From positions 23,635,501 to 23,699,500 of the forward strand of contig CM072336.1 of NCBI GenBank assembly GCA_036874045.1: a DNA stretch of 64,000 nt, written 5' to 3'. Made by a program: the position numbers and the translations under genes. This document shows positions 1-11,460 of this stretch, piece by piece (positions within the stretch are counted from its first letter, which is position 1; each line of letters begins with the position of its first letter). Under the pieces are notes generated by a model that searched no databases, had not been told where the DNA came from, and saw only the letters and a list, made by a program, of their open reading frames with translations. Source of the stretch: Cymodocea nodosa (Eukaryota; Streptophyta; Magnoliopsida; Alismatales; Cymodoceaceae).

Positions 1-250
1 AATTCTTATTCGTGAATCAAAACTTAATGAAGTGAAATGATCAAAGCATTGATTGCAATTGTGCTCGACCTTTCAAGGTCTTATATCTGGATTAGAGATC
101 TTAGTGGAGTTCAATGTGGGAAGAATGTTACTCAGAAACAACACTTGATAGAGGGATAAGGTAAAAATATGGTATGCAATTGTTCGGTGCAATTTTCCAA
201 TCTCCATAACGATCACATCCGAATGAAGAAATCAACATTCAATGGAGTAC

Positions 251-819
251 CTCTGTTTTACCTGATCCAATCCTTCCTGCAGACATAATCTCCGTGCTTT
301 CCCTACTATTGATCGTGACAAATTAATAAAAAGGTCAAAGTAAATCGAAAACCACAAACAACGAAAAGAAAAACTAAAATAAACAATAACTACATGATAG
401 AGACGGGCTTGACGACATTGTAGAAGGACTCTACCACCCCCGCCATCCCAGCACGAACCTTTTTGAGATCATTAACAAACCATCAGGAAAGCCCGACAAG
501 ATTCGAAATTTGGGCCAACGGAGGGGAGACGGAGCACGATTACCTGAAGGTTGACGGAGCCCGAGGCAGCGACACGGACCCCCTGGTGAGAGATTGGGGA
601 GGGGAGGGTAACCACCACCTTCCCTTCCACTGCCTCCTGGTGGCACGAAGAGAGAGAGGATTTCAGAGAGAAGAAGAAGAAGAAGGAGAAGGAGAAGGAG
701 AAGGAGAAGGAGAAGGAGAAGGAGAGAAGAGTGGGGTCCGTTGTTCTTACGGATGGGCGGTAAACGCGAGTAGGGCTGGAGAGCTTGACGTCTACCTTCG
801 CCGCCGCCGCCGCCGCCAT
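251..819 (-). CDS. VPS26C: VPS26C / DSCR3-like retromer-family protein, 5' part (partial)
   Basis: The first four coding exons run leftwards and the rest lies beyond the window. Exons: 751-819, 544-636, 394-458, 251-305. All junctions are GT-AG and the phases join. Exon 1 gives MAAAAAAKVDVKLSSPTRVY and three more residues. Exon 2 contains VEGKVVVTLPSPISHQGV and ends in SGSVNLQ. Exon 3 contains AGVVESFYNVVKPVSIM. Exon 4 contains STEIMSAGRIGSGKTE. From memory, this follows human DSCR3/VPS26C in order (a VxxGVVVISSK..QHQGV block, then TVNLQ, EAFYNSVKP and SGKTEIPF). The protein is an arrestin-fold retromer-like subunit: part of retriever in animals, and linked to endosomal sorting and root-hair growth in Arabidopsis. 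Intron 1 (637-750) is only 114 bp and most of its 3' half is a (GGAGAA)n hexamer tract. The start is the first ATG in a (GCC)n-rich leader. No exon 5 is evident in 1-250, so intron 4 probably continues off the edge. Confidence 0.85.
670..728. repeat. (GGAGAA)n / (GAA)n microsatellite in VPS26C intron 1
   Basis: A GAA run passes into about seven copies of GGAGAA. On the gene's coding (minus) strand it reads TTCTCC and forms the pyrimidine-rich stretch 30-90 nt upstream of the exon 2 acceptor. A GCC run at 797-817 lies in exon 1 and encodes the alanine string. Confidence 0.95.
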
Positions 820-3240
820 TTCTCACCACCGTCGACCTCCGCCAGCCTCGAGCAGTGTCGATTACTCCGAGCTTTTATTTTGATAATTAATTTTTTTTTT
901 CTTTAGCCAATAGTTTGATATTTTTATTTAATTTTTTTTCCTTCAAAATTCTCATGTAAAATAATTTGTGACATTTTTCAGAATAATTTTTTAAACTTTG
1001 TAAAATAATAAGAAGAGTATTAAGTAGAATGATTACATTTCATACTATGCCAAATGATTTGTTAAATTGTAGGATGATAAAAAAAAAAATATTATTATTA
1101 TATTGATATGTTTTACCATGCATGATACTTTCTTAACTTTATTTTTAAGAATACAAGGAGAGTTGAAGTAGAATGATATTTTACATTATCAAGGATGATT
1201 TCTTATTGTTTATAAAATGATATGCCATGCATAATCCATCCAAAAGAATTTAAACAACAAGCAATTATGTTTAGCATCAAAAGACATCATCATAAAATCT
1301 ATCCACTATTTATGGTATTATGAAATCACAAAAGAGGCCCATCCATCTACTGGTTGTTTACAAGTAGCTTTCATGTTTAAATGCCTGACACCAACCTAAA
1401 CTTGCACACATTCATTAATGAATCAAGCCCAACTTCAGTAATCCCTATGATTTTCTTCAGTTAACTCCATCTCAACTTCCTTTTGTCATTATCAGTTCAT
1501 CAAAGGATGATTAAGATTTTTACTTGAAATCTAGATTGCAATCCTATAAGAATACCAAATAACATGCAATGAAGAAAAGGAAAAGAAATCTATAGCATTG
1601 GTTGCAAACAAATAAAATGAGAAGAGAAAGAAGAAAGAATAAATCAAAAGATGGTACCAGAGATTAATGAATTGAACTTGATTTTAGTTGTGTTTATTTC
1701 CTTGTGAGCGTTCTGTAATGTCATACATAGGTCTCGACCAAGTTTTTGAATGTCACACAAACCTTAAACTAACAACCTCAACCTTGTATGGTAAAAAAAG
1801 ATTTGGTAGCCCAATGTTTTCATTTACTTTCAAACTTATACATCACAACACGCCATACCCATCTAGGATGTTGGAAGGTACAACAACACTGAGTCCCAAT
1901 TGAGATCAAATGTCTCACTCACCTCCAAAACACACCACACATGGTCCACATCTTGAAGGAAAAAAAAGGTCTATGTGTCACACAATGTCTTCTTTCACAT
2001 TATTCATACTGTTGTGTAACATCAGTCGCCATTATCATGACCTCCATTGCTTCACTCTATTTACCAAATTAGCTTAGAATGTAGTGAGGAGGCTATTAAA
2101 CCAACTAGAATAGCTTGGTTGGCTAAAAAGAAGGATACTCAAAATCTTAGAAAATGCAAAAAATACTGCCATTATAAAAAAAATGAAAACTACAGTGAAG
2201 CCATGGTACAAGTCCCTATGGTCTCACAACTTGGTGGTTGTGCAGTGGGGGACAATTGGGATGTGAATGGTGCAATTGGACAGTGGGAACTACTACCAAG
2301 GGTTATGTTTCTTTGCTTCTTTATTATACCTTCCTCATGTTAACTTTTCAAAAAAAAAAAATTCTCATGTTAGGCATAAAACTAGAGAAGTCAAAGGAGT
2401 TTCATAAGTTCCAAGCAACTTACAATGTCAATGCCAGCAAAGAGTAAAGCTGTCATCCTTTCTCTTTACATAAAGATTATTTTCTTGGTCTTGGTATTTA
2501 GTGTAGCAAAAGTGAACATGCACCATGCTTTTAAGTGCAGTTGGTCCACAAGTGGAAACTTTGTATGCTAGATGAGGATACAAAACAGGTTAAAAAATGG
2601 AAACAAAGAAAGACAGATGAACTTGGAAACAAGCACCATACAAGAGAATTGTCTGGTTCAAGAAAAAGAAACTGAAGGAGAAAGCATTGGGAAGTGAGTT
2701 CAAAGGTTTCATGATGATGGGTTCATTTGTTGGTGAGGGTGTCATGGGTCATGCCTTAGGCTTAGGGTTTTCTCACTCCCTCTCATTTACTCAACCTTTG
2801 GGGCATTTCAGTACTGGTTTAAGAGTCAATGCTTGAGGGACCTTTAATTAATTAAGTTTGTCCAGTATTTCATTTTCTCTGACCTTTAATTCCTACCATC
2901 AACAACTGAAAAATGTCTGAACTGAAAAGGATGCATTATCTTGAGAGCTTGAATTTTCAAGGGGAAGCAATTTCCAAACCAGGGTGGAAGTTGATTTCAC
3001 AACTTAATTCACAGTAAGAATTGTAGATGCCAGGACAGTGCAGTGCATGAGAGTTTTTTGCCCATAAATTTTTTTTTATTCTAGAGGTGTTGTAGTGATA
3101 AGTGGGGGACATTGTGAAGGGAAAAAATGTTGGGGTCCAATTGCAAACCTCTAGGGAGACAACTGAGCTCCCACTTGCTAGGTGGTCAGGCGGCACTCTT
3201 TACTCTCAACCCACTGTTTGAAAGCACACCATTTCCCTCC
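820..3240. other. Intergenic, no gene seen
   Basis: AT-rich DNA between the VPS26C start and the DVL gene. It holds the VPS26C promoter (right of 819) and the DVL promoter (left of 3245). The short ORFs at 1688-1903, 2047-2343 and 2238-2447 have no recognisable domain, no biased composition and no splice context, so I do not call them. A run of A lies at 1079-1089 and another near 2350. Confidence 0.6.
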
Positions 3241-3245
3241 CCTCT

Positions 3246-3260
3246 TCTATATATTTATAT
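3246..3260 (+). promoter_or_regulatory. TATA box of the DVL gene
   Basis: CTATATATTTATATA lies about 95 nt upstream of the DVL start codon, leaving room for a leader of roughly 60-65 nt if transcription starts about 30 nt downstream. The sequence is seen directly; its role as promoter is inferred. Confidence 0.6.
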
Positions 3261-3344
3261 ACCCCCCTACATCTACATTGGTAGAAGCCACCCACAACCA
3301 AGGCTAAGTTCCTCAAGAAATTCAAGAAGGTCTCTCAGTTGGAG

Positions 3345-3479
3345 ATGAAGATGGAGAGTGGATCGAAAAGGAGATCAGTGGTGTCGGCGAGGGGACTCAA
3401 CAACGCCCTCCGACAACAGAAGGCTAGACTCTACATCATAAGGCGATGCGTGGTGATGCTCATTTGTTGGCACGACTAA
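3345..3479 (+). CDS. DVL/ROTUNDIFOLIA-LIKE small peptide (44 aa)
   Basis: ATG to TAA encodes 44 residues. The N-terminus is basic ([15 protein letters not shown]) and the C-terminus is the DVL/RTFL signature [18 protein letters not shown]. In known DVL/RTFL peptides this block of about 30 residues is sufficient for function: overexpression shortens lateral organs and alters leaf, fruit and trichome patterning, and the peptides sit at the plasma membrane through the hydrophobic helix. The ATG at 3345 is the first in frame after an in-frame TAG at 3282; a second ATG at 3351 would make a 42-residue form. There is no intron. A strong TATA sequence stands about 95 nt upstream. It is short enough to be missed by most gene finders. 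The C-terminal motif is close to invariant in the family, so confidence is high; which DVL paralogue it is cannot be said. Confidence 0.92.
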   Translation: MKMESGSKRRSVVSARGLNNALRQQKARLYIIRRCVVMLICWHD

Positions 3480-4560
3480 GAGATTTTATTGATATCATCA
3501 TCATTGCCAATCGCTTTGTATATGTACAGATTGGCACTGATACACTCCCTAACTTTGCAGCTGGTGGAAGAAGTTCAGATAAGGTAGTTGTAATTTCTGA
3601 GCATCTTCTTCTACATGGAAAGCTTTGTAGTTGGTGTTAGAGTATGTTCCTGCTAGCCTATGCTAGTGGTGGAATAGCATCTGAATGTAGTAGAATTGAA
3701 TTGGATGAAAAAAAAAACAATAAAAACCTCAGTTTTTGTTTCAAGCTATCTGGTTATGAAATGAATTCAAGATGAATGGTCTACCTTTTCTTCAGTATTG
3801 GGGTGTGATTGAATTGAGGGAGGCGGATTTTTGACTATTTATTTTCCTGCTCCATCATTATAAATGATCCATTGTGTCTTTCCTTGTTTTACCACCAATA
3901 CTACTTAATAAAACCCAAAAGAGAACCATTGATGCAAAAATTTCTTGAGAAGCTTCTCCTTTTTTCTCTGGGCTGGTTAGTTTCAATAAATCTCAATGTA
4001 CCCGTGTGTTGACAAGAAACAAAGAAGCCACTTAATCTTAACTTGATACGGCCTGCCTGCTGAGGACAGGGAAGAAGAAGAAAGTGGGTTTATTTTAGAA
4101 AACCTTATATAATTGAATGAGGTTGAAAGTGTGGGGGGGCAAGGATAAGGTTTGAGAGGAAGGGAGAGGAGAAGAGGCTGCTGTCGAAGAAGTTGCGTGG
4201 CATTGCACAACCCAAATCTCTTCCCAACGTTTCCCACGTAGTTTGATTGTTCTTTTCAAGGCCATGTGTGATGTCTGCCTAGCACCGATTGTCGTTGCCT
4301 AGTTAACATCAATCAGTCATTCATGGCCATCACGCTCATGTCATGGCATTATCATAAAAAATTAATAAAGCCATATGATTACGTGGTGTGTGATTTGATG
4401 GGCTTTGAATGGCCAAGATGAGCTTGAATGCGACTTTCAGGTTATGAAGATCCTGTAAAACCTTCATAGCAACCAGGATGCGTATTCTCTATGACCATAC
4501 GAGAATTTTTTCCCCATGAAAAAATATATGTAATTTTGAAAAAAGTTGCTTATTTGGAGG
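3480..4560. other. Intergenic between DVL and ASF1 3' ends
   Basis: DVL 3'UTR followed by unassigned sequence, then the ASF1 3'UTR, which probably begins somewhere in 4560-4900. The 84-codon minus ORF at 3983-4237 starts near a purine-rich tract and shows no known domain. No repeat or RNA gene was recognised. Confidence 0.5.
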
Positions 4561-4901
4561 CCAGAAAAAGATAAGACAAAAAAGAAGTTTAATCAGTGAT
4601 CCTGTTTTTGAACTTTCCATCATCAGTCGTCACCAACAAATTTTTCAATATCTTCCAACATCTGCAAACAACCTGTTCAGCTTAATGCGTAACATGAAAG
4701 AGGAAGCCAATATCACACATCTTTTAACCTTGTCGACAGTACATTCTCACAGGAAAAGGGAATGAAATCACTCAGCTGCCACGAAGAATGCTCTTGAATG
4801 TTTCATCTGCTCTTGCACATGTCCAAGGGTTTTCTTGGTTTCCATCAAACAGCCCAAGGAGCCGACGAAATGAGGCCGATCTTTTAACTTTGAGCTGGAT
4901 T

Positions 4902-6720
4902 CTACACTGGCTCCGATTCCTCGCTTGGCTCATCTGTTGGTGGCGGTCCACCATTCTCACCAATGTTATCATCTGGGAGAACAGGAGGCTGTGCACCATT
5001 TTCATTGGTCTCAGGATGGAAATTGATGGGGAATTTCGTGACTCGCGGTTTGTCAGCCAAGATGTTTCTCTGGACTTTATCAATGAGAACTTTCTGAGGC
5101 GGCTCTTCTCTTAACTGCTCGTCTGTATAATCATTGTTCACATAGTAGCCTACTCTGATAAATTCTTGTCCTAGATATGAACAAGTCAGAAGTAATACCG
5201 TAACACCAATTATGTCCTCCTCCCGGATCTTCGAAGGGTTTGGTGGATCAGCCTGGCAAATGAAACAACATTACACAATTGTATTATCAAGCGTCCAAAA
5301 GCACATAAAAAATTATTAAAAAAATTCAAATCATGCCTGAAAGACAAATCGATAATTGCCAACGTTGACAGGGCCAACAAGAACACTCTCGAGAAGTTGG
5401 TCGTAAGTCTCGTCTTCAGCAGATCCAACATAAATGAGCTTCCACTCCAAATCTAAATAGAACAAAAAATACATCAGCGGTCAACCTAGAAATTTATAGA
5501 TTTGCAACTATTTGACATAAGCATAACCTCATTATGCAAATTACTAGACCTGGCTATAAGAAAATCCTTTCCTTGATTTAGTGTTTACTAATTTTCTCAT
5601 GTCAAACGCTAAAGAGACATTAAATCGAGAATAAGTGTGCTAATTTCAATGTTGTTATACAAATATCTGAGATATTTGGATGGTAAATACAATTCACAGA
5701 TGTTTTTATCATTAAAATCTGGGCTAGAGTTACAGATTTAAGGATTTAAATTTCTTTGAGCAGGATTTACGGTATGGTGTGCAAGTGAAATGGATTCTTC
5801 ATTTTCTGTCTCCTTTTTAATGATTTTAATTCCAAAAAGAAACAGATTCTCAGAAATGAGCTTTTAATTGATAATCTTATTTGACCAAAAACATAACAGA
5901 CATGTAAATCTCTGCCTCCCGTACGAATAACTGTTCCCTGACACACTTACATCAAGGCATTATGCATCAAACACTATGTAGAAAGATGGTAGCAGCAGTG
6001 ATGTGCATGGCACAGCATAAGCAAAATCAGAAGAGGAAATTGCAACTTAATATCTTGGAATGATCTTTATACACGCAAAAAGGTGGAAATTAACGTAGAA
6101 CATTCTGTATGTATTGAGAACTTTGTTCAAATGTGGAAGCAGCAGTGTTGTGCCCTGGGAACTACACAGGCACAGATAACTCAAAAGACTCAGGATATTG
6201 CGACCAGATTTCACATAGAGTGACTTTATCACAACTGAAAAAATCGAAATTGTGAAAGTATCGTCCACTAACCCACTTGAGACATTTTCTATGCAGTTCA
6301 TCGACCACAAAACCCCGATCGCCGATCTCCACAAAAAGGGTGTAAGGCACCAAAATCACAAGCTCAACTCACCATAGCACTATTACGTCGACAACCCCCA
6401 AAAAACACTAATTTTCTATCATACACATTGCCCACTATTTTTCGTACAGCTCAGAAACCCCAAACCTCGATTGCAAGCACCACAAGAAAAAAGAAAAAAC
6501 AGACGTGAAGAAGAAAAATCGCAAGCTCGACTGACCACAGAACTTCATCATCGAGCCAAGTTTTTTCGAGCTTTTCCAAAAAACCACAGGGAGATGGGAC
6601 AAAGGTGGTACCGTCTTTGAGGGGGACGAGGCACTCGTAAGAGATCTCGAACTGGAAGGGGGTGAGGAAAGCGGCGGGGTTGTCGAGGACGGTGACGTTG
6701 GTGATGCTGACGGCGCTCAT
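4902..6720 (-). CDS. ASF1: Histone chaperone ASF1 (191 aa, 3 exons)
   Basis: Exons: 6612-6720, 5337-5452, 4902-5252; the spliced length is 576 nt in frame. The protein begins [18 protein letters not shown] and carries the full ASF1 immunoglobulin-like core (about residues 1-155): [20 protein letters not shown], then [19 protein letters not shown], then [20 protein letters not shown], then [23 protein letters not shown]1 binds the H3-H4 dimer and hands it to CAF-1 or HIRA during replication-coupled and replication-independent nucleosome assembly, in the nucleus. The tail after residue 155 is short and acidic/proline-rich (ends EPSEESEPV), as in other plant ASF1 proteins. Intron 1 is 1159 bp; intron 2 (5253-5336, 84 bp) has a GC donor (CAG|GCATGA) with a normal AG acceptor. 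No GT alternative keeps the frame there. Confidence 0.95.
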
Positions 6721-6849
6721 CGTCGACCACCTCCCTACCGACCAGTGTCGTCGGAGCCGTAGGGTTTTCCTCCGCCCACCGCTGGCGTCTTCTCCCGCTG
6801 GTAAAACGGAGAAATCGCGAAGTTATGATTTACGGCACCACTAAAATTA

Positions 6850-9800
6850 ACAAAATTACAAAATAAATGTCAACTTTTTCTTTTAATTGGGTTATTTACA
6901 TCACACCCTTAGCATTACCCGTATTTACTAACTTGGGATGGGATAGTATTTTTTGTCGTCTTATTAAAGGAAAAAGCCTTAAATTCAAATTTAAGTTCTT
7001 ATAATAAAAATATTTTAAATGTTTATGTTACCATTTACATACATTAATTTAAATATTATTTACAAAAAAAAATATCTATTTCAAATAATATATGATAAAT
7101 AGTATGTGATGAGTATTTATAATATTTTTGAACACTTTCTCAATTTTCATTTGTTTTTAAAAAAATTCAATCAATTTTTGTTTTCTTTGTCATCTTAAGT
7201 GGTGATATAGTTAGAAGATAGATATCTCAATGTTATCATTACGGGTTTGTATGGTGAAAAAAGAGGGGGGAAAGTAGGCTAAAAGAAAGTAAGAGAAAAG
7301 TTTTTCCTACTTTCTCTATATAAAATCAAAATCCATAGGATGTTTGATCTTTGTTGGACTTAAAACTATTGTATTGAAATTATTTATTTATTAACAAATT
7401 ATTGTTCATGTTTAATCTCTATTGTATGTATCATCGTTAAAGTTTGTTTGTACTACCTAAAAAATTAAGAAATAGAAAGTCAAAAAAGTTAAGAATTAAA
7501 AAATTAAAATAATTAAGAATCAGAAAATAAAATTTGAAGGTGTTTGTATCATCGAAAACTTAAGAAAATTATATAGTTATTGAAATTTTAATATTATATA
7601 TTAAATAATATTATATAATAAAATAATAATATTAATTAAATAAATGATATTTGTGATTTTAATATTATAAAATTAAATTAAATTAATATTAACAATAATA
7701 AAATAATTAATATTTTTCAAAAGAACAATAATCACTACCTATTAACAATAATAATTAATATTTTATTATTAATAAAATAATATTAAAATAATTAAAATTT
7801 ATTAACAATATATACTTTAATTATATTTAAAATAATAAAATAATATATTATATTAATATACTTTAATTATATTAAAGTATATTACAAAGTAATAATTAAA
7901 ATAATATAATACTTTAATTAAATAAAATAATATATTATACTTTAATTATATTAACAATATATACTTTAATTATAATTAATCTTAAATAATTAATTAAATA
8001 TAAATAATTCCTATATTGCTTTCTCAACTTTCTAACAGAGAAAAATTTAAAAGTTTAGAATCTCTAACTTTTTATATATAGGAAAGTTAGAATAAATTCT
8101 TAACTTTTTTATATAATACAAACCTCAAAAAGTTAGGAAAATTTTCTTAACTTTTCAATTCCTAATTTTCTAAATGACATAAACCCTTCCCTTAATATCA
8201 ATGTGAAAGTTATCGTCTATCATGTTAAAAGTTGATCATGATTAGAATTATTCATCTATTAGCTTCATGTCATATTGTTTATGTTTATATCACATAAGTA
8301 GCAACAACCCTCATACTTCTCTGTTCATCTTTATTCTATTTCATTTTGGTTAGGGTTTTCAATGATCTTCCTATTGCTAAATTTTAATTAAGGTTTTAGT
8401 TAAGCCAAAATTTTTTGAAGACAAGTAATACATGAGTCTGAAAATCTATAAGCTTCCTCGCACTTGTATTTCAATTAATGAAATTATTATAGAATTCAAA
8501 GATATAGGATTAGTTTCTTTCAATTACACAAAATATATATATGATGGAGTCACAATATAATGTATCTATTTTCAAATGGTTTGTTATGTTGTTTCCTTTC
8601 AATTATGGACAATGTTAATTTTCATTTAATTTTATATTGTTGAGAACTTATGCTACACTATGTCAAATGATGTTTGCGTCTTAAGTTGAAAACCCTCTTT
8701 TATTATATTGTTTAAGATTATTTTGTGATATATTGTATTTGTTGACTATTACTTATGTGGAATCTTGTTGAAATAAATGAATAATCTTGTTGACTATTTA
8801 ATTATGTGGTATGTTGAATAATAATGTTTTGGTTGTTGTATGAGATGAATCAAATTATCTATATTATTATTACATTATACTTTGATTGTAGTATGTTTGA
8901 TAATTTGGTTGTTGAAAGTTTTGAGTCTTTTAAATGTAAATTCTAACATTGTGATATATTACCAATTGTTTTTAGAGATAATATACTTGTAAAAATTAAT
9001 GTTTTCTTACAAAATGTTAATTGAGAGACAACAATTTCTTAACTTTACGAGGAATAACATTTATATTGTTGCAACTACCTCTTATAGCAGTTCAATTACT
9101 ATAGATCAAATTTTTAATAAAAAAAGTTAATATTACATTAGTAAATTGTTAAATCCTTCTGTATCAAGTATATAATTGTAAAAAATATATATTAAATGAG
9201 TCAACATATTTTTGTAAAATTTTACAACTTATTAAGAATAGGTGAAAGATAAAAATATGATAATAAAAGAAAAATTTTTAAATTTTCTTATTATAATTGG
9301 ATAAAAATAAAGATATAGAATAACAAAAAAGTGATTCTTTCGTTCTATACGATCAATAAGGACTTATTTTAATGATATGTTTAATGCTATAATATATTTA
9401 AGTAGCATATTATTAGCCAAATATTCAACATCAACTCTTATTTAGATTTGAAATGATCTTAATGTCTTCTTTTTTTTTTTAGGGTAAACTTCTATTTATA
9501 CAATGTTATTGACATTAGTAACTAGTGAGTATGCATTCTATGTAACTTTTTTTTATATTTTTCTATACAGAATTATATTAACGTTATTGACGATACATAT
9601 GTAAAAGTAATTATTTACAAAAAAGGTAAAATTTAAAAATAGAAAATGATAATTATCTAAAAATGTTATGACAATATAGATTAATATTTATTATAATTTT
9701 CTATTCTAATCAAATACAATTAAAATGATAGAAGTTAATTTGCAAAGAAATTTTTTATAGTAGATGCTAGTTATTTAAATTGACTAAAATTTATTTGTTT

Positions 9801-10390
9801 ACATCAAAGAAAGAGTTAGATATTACTTGACAAATTATGACATCAATCGACTTTCAATCAATATTATAAAAAATTTCAACTATAAACATTTACGATTAAA
9901 GATAATGATTAAATGTACATTTGTAATTACAAAATATTGATTCTCAATTTTATAAAATTATAATCAATTTATTTGAAAATCTATAAGATAAATTAACAAA
10001 ATTTAAGATTGTTAACGAACATTACGAAAAAGCTTTATAAATATTGTCAAATTTATTCTATTCAATGAAATATGTGTACTTCTAATAAAAATTTTGTTTT
10101 AATAAATTAATTACCTATTAAATACTTTTAATAATGATATTATTGATATTCTAATGTTTAAAATTATTTAAATTAATTAGATACAGTATGTATGATATAT
10201 TTCTTTATTTTCTTTCAATTTTCTAACATACAAAAATGCCTATAAATTTTTTTTAACTTCTCATTTCTTATCTTTTTAAAACTGTCCTAAACTTTCTTTT
10301 TCTAGCTTTCCAAAAACTCAAACACCCCGTTTTTTGAAAAATATAAGAATACATACATACATACCGCCTGGAACGATTTCTTAAACACTT
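6850..10390. other. Long AT-rich intergenic region
   Basis: About 3.5 kb with no ORF of 60 codons on either strand and many runs built from AATTA, TTAATA and ATAAT. It separates the ASF1 5' end from the FAM133-like 3' end. Apart from the foldback-type element at 7446-8187 I see no recognisable structure. Such composition fits decayed transposon DNA, but no family can be named. Confidence 0.55.
7446..8187. mobile_element. Probable MITE/foldback element with long imperfect inverted ends
   Basis: The left end reads GTTTGTACTACCTAAAAAAT; the reverse complement of the right end reads GTTTATGTCATTTAGAAAAT. Both arms then continue with AAGTTAAGAA-like words. Each arm carries the GTTTGTA-type word a second time (7549 on the left; about 8120 reversed on the right), so the inverted repeat is itself duplicated. 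The interior is almost pure A/T and non-coding. A clear target-site duplication was not found, so the superfamily is not assigned and the ends are approximate. Confidence 0.4.
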
Positions 10391-10847
10391 GATTTGGAGC
10401 ATGACAACACCATGGGTGGTCCGTTTGTCATTCTCTGTTTCAGATTATATCATCATGTTCCAACACAGACAATAATCTAGTGAGTCCGCCAACAAGAAAT
10501 GAAATTGTTTTTCCCAAAACTAAACTAGGATTATGATAAGCAAACAAATGGGCTCTCTCTATATATATCCTTCTGTAATCTACCACCTTGGAATGGGATG
10601 ATGCGAACGGCAACCAAAACACATGTAGTGCTTGCCACCTTCAAGCTTTAAAACATACCACTAGGAAGAATAATATTCCTATCAAATGTCAGCGTCTTAG
10701 CCATCACAACAATACCAAACACAAGGAACCCGGTACTCCAATACAACTTCACATCACAAAGTTCAGTTCTTCCCCCCCGGATTTTGATAGCGCAGGGCCG
10801 GCCGCCTACAAATGTTCATCACAAGGTTTAGTTCTCTCCATTTGGTG

Positions 10848-11426
10848 TTAACGCCGGTGCCTGTGCACACCACCATGACGCCCTTTTACCTCGGTGTCTG
10901 AAAGCTCGCTGTCGGAACTTGATCGGTGGTGACGGTGGTGGCGCCTGGAGTGATTCTTTTTCTTCCTCGCACATTTACCTCCATCGTCGTCAGAGGAAGA
11001 GTCAGATGAGCTAGAACTTGGTAAGGAGAAATGACGTCGTGATGTTCTCTTATGGGCGCTTTCATATTCATCGCCGCTACTGGAGCTTGTGTTGTCCCTC
11101 TTCCTTGAACGGTGTTTGGACTTCCCGTCCCTCCTTTTCTTGTACTCACCTGACGAATCATAGTGATCATGTTTCCGATGCTTCTTCTTGTGGATCTTCC
11201 TGGAAGATTTCCTGTCATCATCGGTATGTGGGCTGTCACTGTCATCTTCAGATTCTGAATATCTTCTCTTACGCTCCAAGTTTCTCAATCTCCTCTGTGC
11301 TTCGGCGTCAGCTTTTGCTTTAGCAGCAGTTTCCAGTTTCTGTTCCCATTTCAAGGGAGCTTCTTTCTTCTCCAGCATTCTCTTCTTCTTATCCTCGACC
11401 AGTAGCAAGAACTTCTTGACGTCCAT
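10848..11426 (-). CDS. FAM133-like Lys/Ser/Arg-rich nuclear protein (192 aa)
   Basis: A single coding exon. The N-terminal 40 residues, MDVKKFLLLVEDKKKRMLEK and then EAPLKWEQKLETAAKAKADA, match the conserved head of plant proteins annotated as FAM133-like. The remainder (about residues 55-192) is low complexity: basic KKHRKHDHY, KHRSRKR and RRHHRHH blocks alternating with acidic serine runs (SSSSDSSSDDD). That composition is typical of splicing-associated or nucleolar proteins and of CK2-type phosphorylation sites; no enzyme domain is visible and the molecular role is unknown. The ATG lies 34 nt inside the second exon, after an AG at 11461-11462. A 5'UTR intron of about 1.7 kb (11461-13179) is inferred, with donor GCTG|GTACGTT. 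The short ORFs in 11018-11439 are shadows of this gene. Confidence 0.8.
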   Translation of the reverse strand: MDVKKFLLLVEDKKKRMLEKKEAPLKWEQKLETAAKAKADAEAQRRLRNLERKRRYSESEDDSDSPHTDDDRKSSRKIHKKKHRKHDHYDSSGEYKKRRDGKSKHRSRKRDNTSSSSGDEYESAHKRTSRRHFSLPSSSSSDSSSDDDGGKCARKKKNHSRRHHRHHRSSSDSELSDTEVKGRHGGVHRHRR

Positions 11427-11460
11427 TTGGTATTATTAATATAAATACTAGGAGTAAAAC

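Noticed and set aside
463-906. Plus-strand ORF of 147 codons with a Glu/Gly-rich run
   Set aside because: It is antisense to the VPS26C exons; the run is the GGAGAA microsatellite.
3983-4237. Minus ORF of 84 codons
   Set aside because: No recognisable domain, Leu/Ser-rich low complexity, no promoter or splice support.
4788-5114. Plus-strand ORF opposite ASF1 exon 3
   Set aside because: A shadow of the ASF1 coding strand, with no independent similarity.
10330-10380. Possible right end of a large element starting near 7235 (both edges show a G-rich GGGTTTG / GGGGTGTTTG word)
   Set aside because: The similarity stops after about ten bases and no target duplication is visible.
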